Part shown: positions 30,822 through 41,459 of the stretch, in pieces
How the letters are laid out: each line of letters opens with the position of its first letter
Numbering within the stretch: the stretch's first letter is position 1
Assembly (NCBI GenBank): GCA_030248215.1
Contig: JASANG010001903.1
Coordinates: forward strand, 1-64,000
DNA from: Enoplolaimus lenunculus
Taxonomy: Eukaryota > Nematoda > Enoplea > Enoplida > Thoracostomopsidae
Direction of reading: 5' to 3'
Length of the DNA: 64,000 bases
Position numbers and translations under genes: made by a program
Notes under the pieces: model-generated
Told to the model about the DNA's origin: nothing
The model's database searches: none
What the model saw: the letters and a program-made list of their open reading frames with translations, nothing else

Positions 30822-31203
30822 CAATGGCGGATCTACGAGGGGGGTACCCCGGCCGTGGCCCCCCCGCCTTAACAGCATCTAGAAAAAAATTATAGTGTCA
30901 ATTGCTGTTCTACGCTGTTTATTTCTCTGTTTTATAGACAATAGTATAAGCACGCTTTAAAGTTTCTTGGCCCTGGAGTCATTTATGCACTACACTGAGG
31001 GATAATAGACATTTATGGACTCTAAACAAGGGTTTAAGGACTCTACCCGCTTACGGATTCTTATTAGGGATACGGACTCCTATTAATTGGGACTCAAAAT
31101 GGGGACCCCTCATATTTGGGTCACTACAGCATGGGTCAAAAATATGTTTATTACCTATGAAATTTGCCCTACCCCCCATTTTGAGATCCTGGATCCGCCA
31201 CTG
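30822..31203. mobile_element. CAATGGCGGATC composite miniature element, copy 1
   Basis: Begins CAATGGCGGATCTACGAGG and ends CCTGGATCCGCCACTG. Perfect 8-bp duplication ATTGTATG at 30814-30821 and 31204-31211. The interior includes a piece of the TAGTGACCC element (GGGTCACTACAG near 31118). Confidence 0.93.
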
Positions 31204-31359
31204 ATTGTATGGGCCGCCAGAATTATTCGGTGCCGTCCGCCAAATATAATTTTCGGCGGATGCCCGTGTATTCGACTGCTTGTGACTGCCGTTTTTCCAA
31301 TTTTAGTCTGTCTTGGCACTGTTCCAATTAACTAATGCTTATAATGGCCTGGTATACCC

Positions 31360-31560
31360 AGTGCCGAAGCAGTCAGGGGTTGGCGCTCCCCCAAACTCCA
31401 AGTTGATGGACCCAAACTCGCGCGAGCGAGAAGCCAGGCGCATTTTAAACCTTCGACAGTTTTTGTTTCAACCCGTTCGGGTGGGGGACCCTATAGGTAT
31501 GGGCCCCCCCAAATGGAGGGAACGGTCGGTGGATGCTCCGGTTCGGCTGGCTATGCCTAA
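31360..31560. mobile_element. CAGTGCCGAAGCAG miniature element, copy 1
   Basis: The left end is AGTGCCGAAGCAGTCAGGGG. The body has CGCGAGCGAGAAGCCAGGCG, CATTTTAAA and TTTTTGTTTCAACCCGTTCG, shared with the copies at 32468, 40062, 40358 and 48490. Confidence 0.8.
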
Positions 31561-31849
31561 TAAAGACCATTAAATCGATTTTTAAAGTACACTTTTACAA
31601 AATCAATGATGATTTGGTACGGTATTCTGTCGTTTATGAAGAACATTTTAATATTTTATATGTCTGTGTGAAAAAATACCATTTTTACTGTCTAGACGTG
31701 TCTGATGTGATGCGTATCGTATTAAGAGTACGTACAGTGTATTATCTTGAACGCATTTCAATTTGTATGCGAAACCAGTCATAATATTTAATATTCTCTT
31801 TTCACACGGTGTAATATTTAAGCAAGAAATAGACGGAATATTTAGTATA

Positions 31850-32108
31850 CAGTGGCGGATACGAGGATCTCAAAATGGGTGAGGGGCCAAAATTTCACAG
31901 GTAATAAACTTATTTTTGACCCATACTGTAGTGTCTCAAATAAGAGGGGAGAAAAACAAGAGGGAGCTTATTATAAGCTGCTTGCACTATTGTGTATAAA
32001 ACAGAGAAATAAACAGCGTACAACAGCAATTGACACTCTATAATTTTGTCGAGATGCTGTTTGGGGGGTGGGGCCACGGCCGGGGTGCCCCCCATGCATC
32101 CGCCATTG
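31850..32108 (-). mobile_element. CAATGGCGGATC composite miniature element, copy 2
   Basis: Opposite orientation to copy 1. Begins CAGTGGCGGATACGAGG and ends GCATCCGCCATTG. Perfect 8-bp duplication TTAGTATA at 31842-31849 and 32109-32116. Again contains CTGTAGTGTCTCAAATAAG, the inner element's end. Confidence 0.93.
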
Positions 32109-32255
32109 TTAGTATATCCCGTTGAAATTTCTGTAGCAACAAGAAAAAACACATGTAAAAAATTTGACGGCTGTTGGATGGCAGCCCAAAAGTTTGCCTT
32201 TAACGATTATTCGCTCGAAATGAAATCATGGTTCGGCGTCTGCCTCTTACTTTTT

Positions 32256-32283
32256 GTTGTTGTTGTTGTTGTTGTTGTTGTTG
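32256..32283. repeat. GTT microsatellite
   Basis: About nine TTG/GTT units. Confidence 0.95.
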
Positions 32284-32467
32284 CGCTATTTTGCATTTTT
32301 GGTGTAAATAAAGACAGACAGAGCAGATATGTTAATGTTTTCATAATAATACGATAATTTGTTTTAGTTACGGTTTAAGCTGTTTTGTTATTTTGTTAAT
32401 AGGTGTGTGTAAATAGGTGTATATGGCAGGTCTGTAGGTACACAGGCGGTTAGAAGGGGGAGTGGCC

Positions 32468-32822
32468 AGAGCCGGAGCAGCCTCCCCCATACCTCCTAGT
32501 TGGGGGAGCACACCTCTAAAGGGTCCCTCGTGCTAACCGGTTGAAAGAAATACCGCCGAACTTTAACAATGCGTTTGGTTTCTCCAGAGGCGGATCCAAA
32601 AATTTCTGACCTGCGGGGGGCGGGCTGGCAAATCTTATGAAAACGCAAAACTAGTAAGGTAGGGAGGGACCTTATCATTTTATCACAAAAAATTCTGCGG
32701 GAAAGTTTGTAAAAAATTGTTGCTCTCACTTGTGGACTTCTCGCTCGCGAGTTTGGAAGCCCGCGCTCTGGAGTTTGGCGGAAGCCACCAGCCCTGGCTG
32801 ATCCGGCGCTGGGAGTGACGTA
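32468..32822 (-). mobile_element. CAGTGCCGAAGCAG element interrupted by GCGGATCCAAAA element
   Basis: AGAGCCGGAGCAGCCTCCCC through CTAACCGGTTGAAAGAAATA and GTTTGGTTTCTC, then (after an inserted segment 32579-32745) CTTCTCGCTCGCGAGTTTGG to GGCTGATCCGGCGCTG. The two parts are collinear with 40358-40560. Confidence 0.8.
32579..32745. mobile_element. GAGGCGGATCCAAAA element inserted in another
   Basis: Starts CAGAGGCGGATCCAAAAATT and includes GGGGCGGGCTGGCAAATC and TTTTATCACAAAAAATTCTG. Same family as 51050-51215. Confidence 0.65.
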
Positions 32823-32932
32823 GCCACGTTTTAATTTCAAGACAGAATAATAGTTCATGTAAACGAAAATGTTTCGATCTGAAGTTGTATGTAATCTGGC
32901 GAGAAATTTCGGGAGTGGAAGAATATCCGCTT

Positions 32933-33125
32933 TGACTTCCGGTGGAAGGGGAGCAACGCCATTACACTTCCGGTGGAAGGGGGTAACGCCATTTCACTTC
33001 CGGTGTAAGGAGGCAGGCAACGCCATTTCACTTCCGGTGGAAGAGGGGTAACGCCATTTCACTTCCGGTGGAAGGGGGGCAGGCAACGCCATTTCCCTTC
33101 CGGTGGAAGGGGGGGCAACGCCATT
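32933..33125 (+). repeat. CACTTCCGGTGGAAGG minisatellite
   Basis: About six units of roughly 27-38 bp built from CACTTCCGGTGGAAGGGGG and CAACGCCATTT. Each unit contains the small palindrome CTTCCGGTGGAAG. Length changes lie in the G run. Confidence 0.92.
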
Positions 33126-33619
33126 TCGTTATAAAGATGGTGGTCCGGTTTGGCCGAAATTTTTGGACGGTAGCATTCATAAAATTGTCTTTTGGCTCTC
33201 CGTATATTATCGTTTGAGTGTTATTCGCAAATGCCTGTTAGGTTCGTTTTAAAACTAGCCGTTGTCTAGACATTTATTATTAGTATTAGGTTGTTTTTGT
33301 ATCTGGTTTAATTGTTGTTGTTTGATTGCCGTCCGTGCCCGCGCCACACCGCCTCTGAATCCGCCCCTGTACTGTGGAATGTTTCCAATCGTTAGCTGTA
33401 TTAACAACTAAAGCCAATGGTGCATACCTTCAAAACAACAACCTCTGGGCCAGGAATTGTTCGCCGAGGAATGGTTGATGAACAGTAGTTCTCGTGTGGA
33501 ATTGTGCGATGAAAATTGTTCTACACGTAGAATTCATTAAAATGTTACAATAAAGCATCTTCACACAAGATGCAATCAAATTCGAATGTGAAACGGCGTC
33601 CCACTCAAATGCCCCTGCA

Positions 33620-33901
33620 GGCCCCATGTATAGAAGAGGGCCGGAACAGTAGTATAAGCATATTCCTAAGCCTAAAGCCTAAGCGTATGGATGAGCCTAT
33701 TCCTAAGCGTATGGATGAGCCTATTCCTAAGCGTATGGATGAGCCTATTCCTAAGCGTATGGATGAGCCTATTCCTAAGCGTATGGATGAGCCTATTCCT
33801 AAGCGTATGGATGAGCCTAAGCAAAAAATTAGTCTAAAGCTTAAACTGACTCTATTGTAGCCCCTCCGGTAAACGATCCGGCCCTGTTCTATACATGGGC
33901 C
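33620..33901 (+). mobile_element. CCTAAG-bearing hAT-like miniature element with internal 24-bp repeat
   Basis: Termini GGCCCCATGTATAGAAGAGG and, inverted, GGGCCCATGTATAGAACAGG. Flanks CCCCTGCA and CCCGTGCA are an 8-bp duplication with one mismatch. Inside are CCTAAGCCTAAAGCC hexamers and six copies of GCGTATGGATGAGCCTATTC-type 24-bp units. The repeated frame (MDEPIPKR) is only a by-product of the repeat. Confidence 0.88.
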
Positions 33902-34452
33902 CCCGTGCATGACGTAGTTGCTGCAGTCGTGGTACTTTTTAAATTTTGAAATTTTTAAAAATATGTTTTCAAAATATTAAAATATTTTGATTAAAAAAAT
34001 TTTGGAATAAACTCTCTATTATAGTGTCTGTCAGACGGAAATTAAAGCCATTAATAAGCGTCTCTATAAGCTCGAACGAACGGATTGGTTGTTTGTTTTA
34101 CAAAGCGAGAAGGTAAACGCCAATTTTAGTGCTAAAGTTTAATACAAAAGGTTTGATGCTTGTTTACCTGTTATATGCGCGCATGGCTTGGATGGTCCTC
34201 ATTGGCCAATGGTCGGTAATATACAGGGTGACTGATGTGATGTGCGCCTTTCCAAACCGGTTAAACCTACTTTAATCATAAAAATACCCACTCGTGACCA
34301 TTTTTGCCTGTCCCCCCTAACATGTTAAGCCGGCCACCCTGAGCCACGCCGCTGCCGTACCTCTTTAGCCACGGGCCCGAAAAGGAGGCGGTGGCCTACA
34401 CTCTGATTGCGCCTGTGGGCAAAGTAAGATTTATCCCCGACATTTCTCGATA

Positions 34453-34866
34453 CTGTATTGACCCGAATAAGAGAGAAAGGGGTAATAAGAGAGGGTTCCT
34501 AATAAGAGTCCGTAAGCTGATAGAGTCCCTAAACCCTAATTAGAGTCCACAAATGTCAATTAACCCTAATTGTAGCGCATAAATGACTCCATGACCAAAT
34601 AATTTAAGTTCGAAACTTTAGAGCGTACTTAAATTTTGAAAGTACATTCCTAAGTATATCCTTGAATTATCGCTCAAGCCATTGACACAAGACAAAAATA
34701 AACGTTTAATTCAACAAATAATTGCCGTACCGGATATATATCAGTAACGAAGGGCGGCGGAACATTGGCTAAAAATAAATAACAGTCCGTAACCGAATAA
34801 CATCGGGGGTACCCTTTGGAAAGGCCAAATAAACATCAGTCCCCCCTCATTATTCGGGCACTACAG
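34453..34866. mobile_element. TA-flanked CTGTAGTGACCC miniature element, whole copy
   Basis: Begins CTGTATTGACCCGAATAAG and ends TATTCGGGCACTACAG, flanked by TA on each side. Collinear with 23919-24374 through its whole length. Confidence 0.85.
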
Positions 34867-34869
34867 TAG

Positions 34870-35357
34870 ACCCGACAACGACACTTTTACATACCGTGTA
34901 GATAAGTTAATATTTTCGAACTGTTATCAACAACATAATAATCCCGTTGTTTTAGTTTAGTTTTCCTTGGGATTCCTTCTAATATTTTCTCGCTTATCAC
35001 CCCCGTTGACAAAAAAAATCATTTTAGCGTTGTAAAATATCATTTGCCGAAATGAAATTGTGGTCTGGCGGCGACGAGTCTGTATAATGATAACCCCATA
35101 TTTCTTACAGTGAATAGTAGTACCGCCGTTTCAGTTATTAAGCCGTCGTCTATGAAAAAAACAGCATACTTATCAAAACCATATAATTGATTTGAACGTT
35201 AAAAACTTCGTCTAGCCAGCAAACAATAATAATAATAATAATAATAATAATAATTATGCTTTATAGTGAATACTGTAATGGATTTTGTAAATGAGAACAC
35301 GACAGTCGTTCTCACTTGTCTTGTTTCGTCTTTTAGCATTAACCAGCGGTGGATCCA
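34870..35357. other. Gene-free stretch with AAT microsatellite
   Basis: AT-rich sequence. An AAT repeat of about nine units lies at 35226-35253. Nothing else recognised. Confidence 0.5.
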
Positions 35358-35700
35358 GGCCCGTAGCCAACGGTGGGGGCGCAGCTGGAGAGCGCAGCCG
35401 CTCTGAAAAGTTTTGGCGCCTATAGAAAGTTTTCAACCTTATTTGTAAGTCATTGATAACCGTTGTATGCCCAGGTTCGTAGCCAGCTCACCTTGCTATG
35501 GGGGAGGGGCTAAAAAATTTTCAGGAGGGGCATACAATGGTTGTTGTTGTTGACTTATGTGGTAAGTTGAAAATTGTCTAGGGGTGCCAAAGGTTTTTCA
35601 ACGGAACTCAGCCCCCCTGTCCTCTACTTGGCTACAAGCCCGTGAATGCCCCTCCTGAAAAGTTTTTTAGTGCCCCTAGCAAGGTGAGCTGGCTGTGGGT
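35358..35700. mobile_element. GGGCCCGTAGCCAA miniature elements, two adjoining copies
   Basis: Two partial copies in opposite orientation. The first runs to about 35470 (GCCCGTAGCCAACGGTGG..CATTGATAACCGTTG). The second starts GGTTCGTAGCCAGCTCACCT at 35474 and reaches CTTGGCTACAAGCCCG at about 35642. A third end (CCCCTAGCAAGGTGAGCTGG) follows at 35677. Confidence 0.7.
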
Positions 35701-36298
35701 TTGTTGGTATAAGGGGGCAGCGGCGCTTAGAACAAGAGAGATTGAGGGCATATATCCCCTCTAAAAGTTTCTAGACAACAGTACTCTATAGAATGACTTT
35801 CTGGATTCGAGAGGTCAAAATATTTTCGTTTACTTGACGTTTTAAAACGGTGCCGAACTAAAATCTTCTATACGAGCCAGTCTTTGGGTGGCGCCGCCGG
35901 TGTTGAGGGAAATGGGGTCGCTCGAGCACCAGGTTCTCAGGGGTGCGCATTAAGGTATTGGACCACGCCAATGAGTGCTTTTAAAAATATGGATTCAAAT
36001 ATTTGTTTTAAATTTGAACGGGGCCGTTCTTTTTAGGTATTTTTGGATCTGTCCCTGGCGACGGGGCGGCACAATGAATTCACATGATTGGTGAGGTCAG
36101 AAATCATTGTGAACAAACGGCTGTTGTAGCGTTATCTTGGAGATATAAGTCTAAATGCGCTATGTCTAACAGGTAAAACCAAATCCACATTTAGTAGGGG
36201 CAGAGCTCACAAGCGGATCCAAAGGGGGGCGTACGACCTCGGCCATCAGAAATATTTTGTGATTAAATGGTACGGTCTGCTCCATACCTTACAATTTT

Positions 36299-36347
36299 TT
36301 CCCTTGTCAGTCTACGCTGGAACCAAGGACATCAGACCTTTTCGGAG
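36299..36347 (-). mobile_element. SINE tail fragment, copy 2
   Basis: CCCTTGTCAGTCTACGCTGG then CATCAGACCTTTTCGG matches the 3' tail of the SINE copies at 27501 and 39586. The tRNA-like head is missing. Confidence 0.7.
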
Positions 36348-36349
36348 CC

Positions 36350-36952
36350 TACTTACAATCCGGAACCGGATAAAGCTGATAAACCAGATGCGGAACTTTT
36401 AACAAAATTGTCTTAAATGTCGGTTTAATGAGATGATCAATAGTTATATCGCATCAAAAGCACATACTCATTAATAGTCGAGCAAAACGAAACAAATATT
36501 CATTTGTCTCGTGTTTTCAGTTTCTGTCTTTCGTTGATATCTTTAATTTTGTTCCTCTTTTCTCGTTTTGTATTCTCTTTTTTTCGTGTCTTTTTTCTCT
36601 TTGTCCCTGTTTTTATGATTTTAGTCGTCTATAATTTCGCCAGTCTTGTCTGTATAAGTCTGTGGTCTTGATGATCAGTCTAGCCACAAAAAAACCACCA
36701 ACCACCATCTCGATAATACACAACAGACAGTGCGTTTCGATGTTAAAAGCAATTGTTTGTTTATATACTTGTTTATACCATAGTATCTCGTGTGGCTCTG
36801 TTCCAAATTTTACACAGTTGTAAAAGAAAGTACGTTGTCTCAGAAATAAACGTTTTTGAAGCGCTGGTGACTACATGTCACTTTTAGGGGCGTCCAGGTT
36901 TCTGGTGGGTCGTGTAAAAGAGTAGGTTTAGATTATAGATTACATTTTTTGC
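36350..36952. other. Gene-free stretch
   Basis: Pyrimidine-rich at 36530-36640, otherwise AT-rich. No gene or repeat family recognised. Confidence 0.4.
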
Positions 36953-36955
36953 TTA

Positions 36956-37215
36956 GGCTTAGGCTTAGGCTTAGAAACACATTTTTGCAACGCTTAGGCT
37001 TAGGCTTAGAAACACATTTTTGCAACGCTTAGGCTTAGGCTTAGAAACACATTTTTGCAACGCTTAGGCTTAGGCTTAGAAACACATTTTTGCAACGCTT
37101 AGGCTTAGACTTAGAAACGCAGTTTTGCAACGCTTAGGCTTAGGCTTAGAAACACATTTTTGCAACGCTTAGCCTTAGGCTTAGAAACACATTTTTGCAA
37201 CGCTTAGGCTTAGGC
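36956..37215 (+). repeat. 35-bp minisatellite carrying CTTAGG hexamers
   Basis: About seven units starting at 36991, 37026, 37061, 37096, 37131, 37166 and 37201. Each is CGCTTAGGCTTAGGCTTAG followed by AAACACATTTTTGCAA. CTTAGG is a rotation of TTAGGC. Copies are nearly identical, so the array is young. Confidence 0.95.
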
Positions 37216-37651
37216 TTAGGCGTACGCTTAATCTACTGTTACGCCTCTAAAAGTAACATTGGCCATGTATTGTAGTGAATGCGGGCCCGTAGTGAGACAT
37301 AGATCCCGCGACTTATACACGCAAGATTGAAATTGAAAATTTTTTCGGGAGCTGAGCCACTCGCCACCCCGTCTTGGTTACGGTTCAAGGGGATGTCTGT
37401 AAACGCACAAAGTGTTAACGGGTCAACTTTTTTCGGTTTCGGGTGGGCGGAGCTGAGAGAAACGAAGAAAAAAATGATGTCATTTTTTCGAAAGTGTTTA
37501 CAATACTTTACCAATACTGGATCCACCACCCATATTTTGGTTTAGGCGTCGGAGAATGTGTTTACCTGTTCCATTATATTTTGCCTAAAAAAGTAATCAA
37601 TTGGAAATTGTGCGTGCGAACGGTCCCCTAAAAATTAATTTTAACCCCTTC

Positions 37652-37712
37652 TCACATTGAGTTGTCTGTAGGCAACTCAGCGCAGTGTATATACGTTTAA
37701 ATAGTATATATC
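37652..37712 (+). repeat. Short dispersed repeat shared with 25827-25890
   Basis: CACATTGAGTTGTCTGTAGG through GCGCAGTGTATATACGTT. It lies about 80 bp upstream of a tRNA-like head. Confidence 0.7.
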
Positions 37713-37792
37713 GCACCGTGTTTAACAACTGCAACACGTATACATAGTACTAAATCTCCACAAGACGTGAGAGCCCCCTCGGGCTCGAGCGT

Positions 37793-37868
37793 CAAGCTCC
37801 TATAGCTGAGTGGTGATGGTATACGCCTCGCACTCCAGTCACCGGAGTTCGAATCCTAGCATAAAAGT
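37793..37868 (+). repeat. tRNA-like sequence (SINE head or tRNA pseudogene)
   Basis: A-box-like TATAGCTGAGTGG at 37801-37813 and B box GGAGTTCGAATCC at 37844-37856. The acceptor and T stems do not pair well, so a working tRNA is unlikely. A different head from the SINE at 27501 and 39586. Confidence 0.55.
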
Positions 37869-38455
37869 AGGTCTCAGGGAAAATAGAAAATATTCATATG
37901 AGAAAGGGTTAAGTTGACTGCGGTTTGTTAGTATTTTAATCGTTGAGTGTTGTTCTTACAGACAGTACAGTCTGTGTTCCTGGTTTATGATCAAAGGCGA
38001 ATTTCAGTGTTGTCGTATTGCTCGGCAACCGACGAATGGTGTTTATTAATGATTTTCAAAAACAAAGACAATGATGCCGCGACCACCGTTGTGAGTGTTT
38101 TGTACTGTCTGACTGGCTGGACTGCTAGTCAATGTTTTTAAACAACGTCGCTTTGAATATAGTTTGTTTGTTTGTTTTTTGTAATATTGATCTGTTTGCT
38201 AGTTTAAGCGATTTAGTTGTATTTTTGATCCTTGGCCTGTATTCTCAAATGTGTGTAGCACCTATGACCAGTTGACGATAGCAGATGCGGCGGTATCTTT
38301 TGAACCAGGGATTGGTGACGATCGAAAATCGGGCAGGTTTTTTTGCATTTGATTTGTAATAAATCTGTACCAATTTCGAGATCTGCAAGTACAGGTGTAC
38401 GTCAGTTTGAAACCGTATCGTCAACAGGTGATACGGGATATATGATTTAAGAAAT

Positions 38456-38674
38456 GGCCCTTGTATAGAACAGAGCCGGAACAGTAGTATAAGCATATTC
38501 CTAAGCCTAAGCCTAAGCTTAAGCGTATGAATGAGCCTATTCTTAGCGTAAGCCTAAGCCTAAACCTAAGCCTAAGCCTAAGCCTAATCTTAAGCCTAAG
38601 CAAAACATTAGACAAAAGCTTAAACTGCCTCTATTACAGCCCATCCGAACCCGCCCGTGTTCTATACATGGGCC
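38456..38674 (+). mobile_element. CCTAAG-bearing hAT-like miniature element
   Basis: GGCCCTTGTATAGAACAGAG left and GTGTTCTATACATGGGCC right. The interior is CCTAAGCCTAAGCC arrays of six-base units. Flanks are near TTAAGAAA and TTAAGATT. Confidence 0.85.
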
Positions 38675-39174
38675 TTAAGATTATGACCGCTTAACTCAAA
38701 ATTTACAGTTTCGTTTGTTCAGTGTAAGGTCCATAATCTTAAATGTGTATAGAACCAATCACCAGTTAGAGACGCGCTTTTGAACGGACAAATTTCTACA
38801 ATTGCAGTTATCAAAATTAGCACAGCAGTAGTAAAAAATCAAATTCAAAGTCCTATGGACTTATTTCAAAAGCTACAACGTTATTTATCACTTAACTGGT
38901 GATAGGTACTACACACATTTTAAAATATGAGCCTATGATGACTACTGACCGCTCAGCGGTGGCGACCGACGTATTTTCACCCTGGTTTTGTGTTGTTAAA
39001 CTTGAAGATAACGCAAACTGTTCGCAGTGGTAACTGCTCGAATTTATTCTCAGCGCCTTAAACGTTTCGTCAGCGGCGTTAACCGCGGGTAGCCAAAGGC
39101 GCCGCCCTCGCATCGCTGTCAGGTTGAAACATCAAAAACACCCGCTTTCTGAAATCATGGCTGGCTACGCCCAT

Positions 39175-39234
39175 GGCTTCATGTTCCTCCTTGTGTACGC
39201 CCATGGCTTCATGTTCCTCCTTGTGTACGCCCTT
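39175..39234 (+). repeat. 30-bp tandem duplication
   Basis: TACGCCCATGGCTTCATGTT plus CCTCCTTGTG occurs twice in a row. Confidence 0.95.
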
Positions 39235-39306
39235 CCTGCTTACACTTGGAGAATCTGTTCGCCGTTCGATTTGTGGCTGCCGCGTTGGCAACGCTACACC
39301 AACGGT

Positions 39307-39444
39307 TAGGGTTGCGCTATACTTTTGTTGACGTCCGGCGCCGTCCGTCATCGTGCAGTATCACGCAAATAACTAACGTGCGATAACGCATGGTGACGGA
39401 CGGGTGACGCACGGTGACGGACGTCAAGTATAGCGAAACCCTTA
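39307..39444. mobile_element. Palindromic miniature element, AGGGTTGCGCTATACTT ends
   Basis: AGGGTTGCGCTATACTTTTG with GACGTCCG at the left mirrors CGGACGTCAAGTATAGCG with AAACCCT at the right. The middle has repeated GTGACGGACG in both orientations. Flanked by TTA and TAA. Confidence 0.75.
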
Positions 39445-39585
39445 ATCTTGATTCTCTGCTGATCAATCATAACCAAAATTCTACGTATTTGCAACCAACG
39501 AATCACTTATACTGATAACGCTTTTGCCATATACACACACAGAGAGATATTTGAAAACCCGATAAATCGTACCAATGATCCACCT

Positions 39586-39730
39586 GTCCCTTGTCAGTCT
39601 AGGTTGGTACCGGCACTTCAGACCTTTCAATTAAGCAGCTGGAAAAGCGGGTTACGGGTGGTTTCGAACTGGCGACCTTCTGCGTGTCAGGCAGACGCTG
39701 TTACCACTGCGCCACTCAGCTCGCTTGTCC
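39586..39730 (-). mobile_element. tRNA-derived SINE, copy 3
   Basis: On the minus strand the head reads GAGTGGCGCAGTGGTAACAG (A box) and GGTCGCCAGTTCGAAACC (B box, 39660-39677). The tail runs TGAAAGGTCTGAAGTGCCGG to CTAGACTGACAAGGGA. It matches 27501-27645 over the whole length. Confidence 0.88.
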
Positions 39731-40061
39731 AGCTGCATTTTTCGTCGACTATATGTGTCGACCGTACAACACAATGTGCATTGCATTTATTGCATATGCA
39801 CCAAGACAAGCATGTCTCACATGCTTACATCCCTCATAGAATTTGTTTTGACCCCTTGTTTTTTCGAATGTTGAACCCGACTCCCTGATTTGAAAACACT
39901 GTCTTTACATGTATTTGTTTTATGTGTATAACCCGAAAGTGTATATAGTATTTGTTTATATATGGGATAAAACAACATAGTGACTTTTTGTCACAATGCC
40001 AGAGAACAAGAAACGTCCAAAAGAACACACACACAAATACGTAGGTGTGTATATATACAGT

Positions 40062-40248
40062 GCTGAAGCAGACAGGGGGGATGGAGGCTCTTCCCAAATG
40101 CCAGGGTGGGAGCCTCTAAACTCGTGAGCGAGAAACCAGACGCATTTTAAAACGGGTACTTTTTGTTTCAACCCGATTATGGGAGGGGCTCCTTTAAGGG
40201 TGAGCCCCTGGGAGGGTATGGGAGGTGGCTGCTTCGGCCCTGTATATA
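40062..40248. mobile_element. CAGTGCTGAAGCAG miniature element, copy 3
   Basis: Begins CAGTGCTGAAGCAGACAGGG and ends GGCTGCTTCGGCCCTG. TATATATA and TATATATT flank it, but the flanks are TA-rich. The body has GAGCGAGAAACCAGACGCAT and TTTTTGTTTCAACCCG. Confidence 0.85.
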
Positions 40249-40357
40249 TTCTCTATACACATACTAATGTATAGTTGTTGTAGCAACATTTAAACGTTTC
40301 GAATTTTGTTGTATTGTGTGTAGTTTGATTTGATTCAATCCAAGGGAGTCATGTAGC

Positions 40358-40560
40358 CAAACAGCAGGGCTGGAGCAGCCACCCCCCATGCTCACATTTG
40401 GAAGTCCCTGACCGTTAAACGGGCCCCATCCTAACCGGTTGAAACAAAAACCGTCGAAGTTCTGAAATGCGACTGGCTTCTCGCTCGTCAGTTTGAGAAC
40501 TTGCACCTTGGAATTTGGGAGGAGCCCCCACCCCCGGCTGTTTCGGCATTGCCAATCACG
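40358..40560 (-). mobile_element. CAGTGCCGAAGCAG miniature element, copy 4
   Basis: CAGGGCTGGAGCAGCCACCC through AACCGGTTGAAACAAAAACC and GGCTTCTCGCTCGTCAG to GGCTGTTTCGGCATTG. Inverted relative to copy 3. Confidence 0.85.
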
Positions 40561-41225
40561 ACTAGAGTTGTAAAAGGACGGCCCGGGGTGGTGCCCATTG
40601 GTTGAAAAACATTTCAGATGTCAGCTGTATCGAGGAAATTGATATATAAAAGTCGATTTCGTAAATAATAATCTTGACATCTCCCCCGCGTAGCCAAAAT
40701 CATTGGCCATGTCATACTTGAATGAGATTCTGTTGTGTCCGTACGTAATGTTTCTCGTTGGTTTTGGGTATATTGTGTGATGCTGGGTGTTGTCTTTGTG
40801 AACTGACGGGGATTGAAGAAGGGTGCCACCCAGGAGAACACCTCCTGGCCAGAGATTAATAGTAAAGTTTTGTACTAAAGATTATTTAATATATTATAGC
40901 GTTTGCATTTCGGTCGCTTGCAATTGTAAATTTGTTGCATTTATTGCATATCTCGGCCCCTTTCCACCATCAAAAATGTCTGACTTCGTCTCTGCGTTGG
41001 TATTCGGTGTATATATATTTGGACACGCAGCTTTGCTAAGATACAACAGTAAATATGTTGCTAGTTTGGCTTTGCGTTGTTGCGGTTGTTGGCACAGTTC
41101 CAAAGCGTTCTTGCTATATTTTTGATTCTCTCTGTGGTTTTGTTGCTTTTACGAGATAATTGTTAGAACGTATTTCTGTCTGTGTATATCTGTGTGTATT
41201 TATGTATGTTTTTAAATATTTAAAT
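40561..41225. other. Gene-free stretch
   Basis: Mixed sequence. Overlapping short frames at 40823-41125 on both strands have no recognised motif. Confidence 0.4.
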
Positions 41226-41230
41226 TATGT

Positions 41231-41455
41231 ATATGTCGTAGGCCAATATGCTATTGAGGCCAATTACTAATTGGCGTACGCCAGTCTGATATTTTATGTA
41301 ATAGCAGTGTTACCTGGGCTAAATTGCTGTTGAACTTATGGAGCAATCAGATTTGATTATTTGGACAGATGCGTTAACCAATCAGCGTTGGTATTGCATC
41401 ATTGTTGTTTTGCGAAATCTCACAATCGCAGATTGGCGTGGGTAAAACTGTAAAA
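41231..41455. mobile_element. GTCGTAGGCCAA element, truncated copy
   Basis: TATGTCGTAGGCCAATATGC through TTTTATGTAATAGCAGTG and AATCAGATTTGATTATTTGG, collinear with 45030-45335. The right end is missing. Confidence 0.8.
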
Positions 41456-41459
41456 GTCC

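Noticed and set aside
33570-33910. Frames with repeated MDEPIPKR or GSSIRLGI.
   Set aside because: Translation of a 24-bp tandem repeat inside a transposon; 24 is a multiple of three, so all frames look repetitive.
36956-37215. Interstitial telomere or a chromosome end.
   Set aside because: The CTTAGG hexamers are interrupted by a fixed 16-bp spacer every 35 bp, and the same hexamers occur inside bounded mobile elements.
37793-37868. Functional tRNA gene.
   Set aside because: A and B boxes are present, but the acceptor and T stems do not pair; SINE head or pseudogene is more likely.
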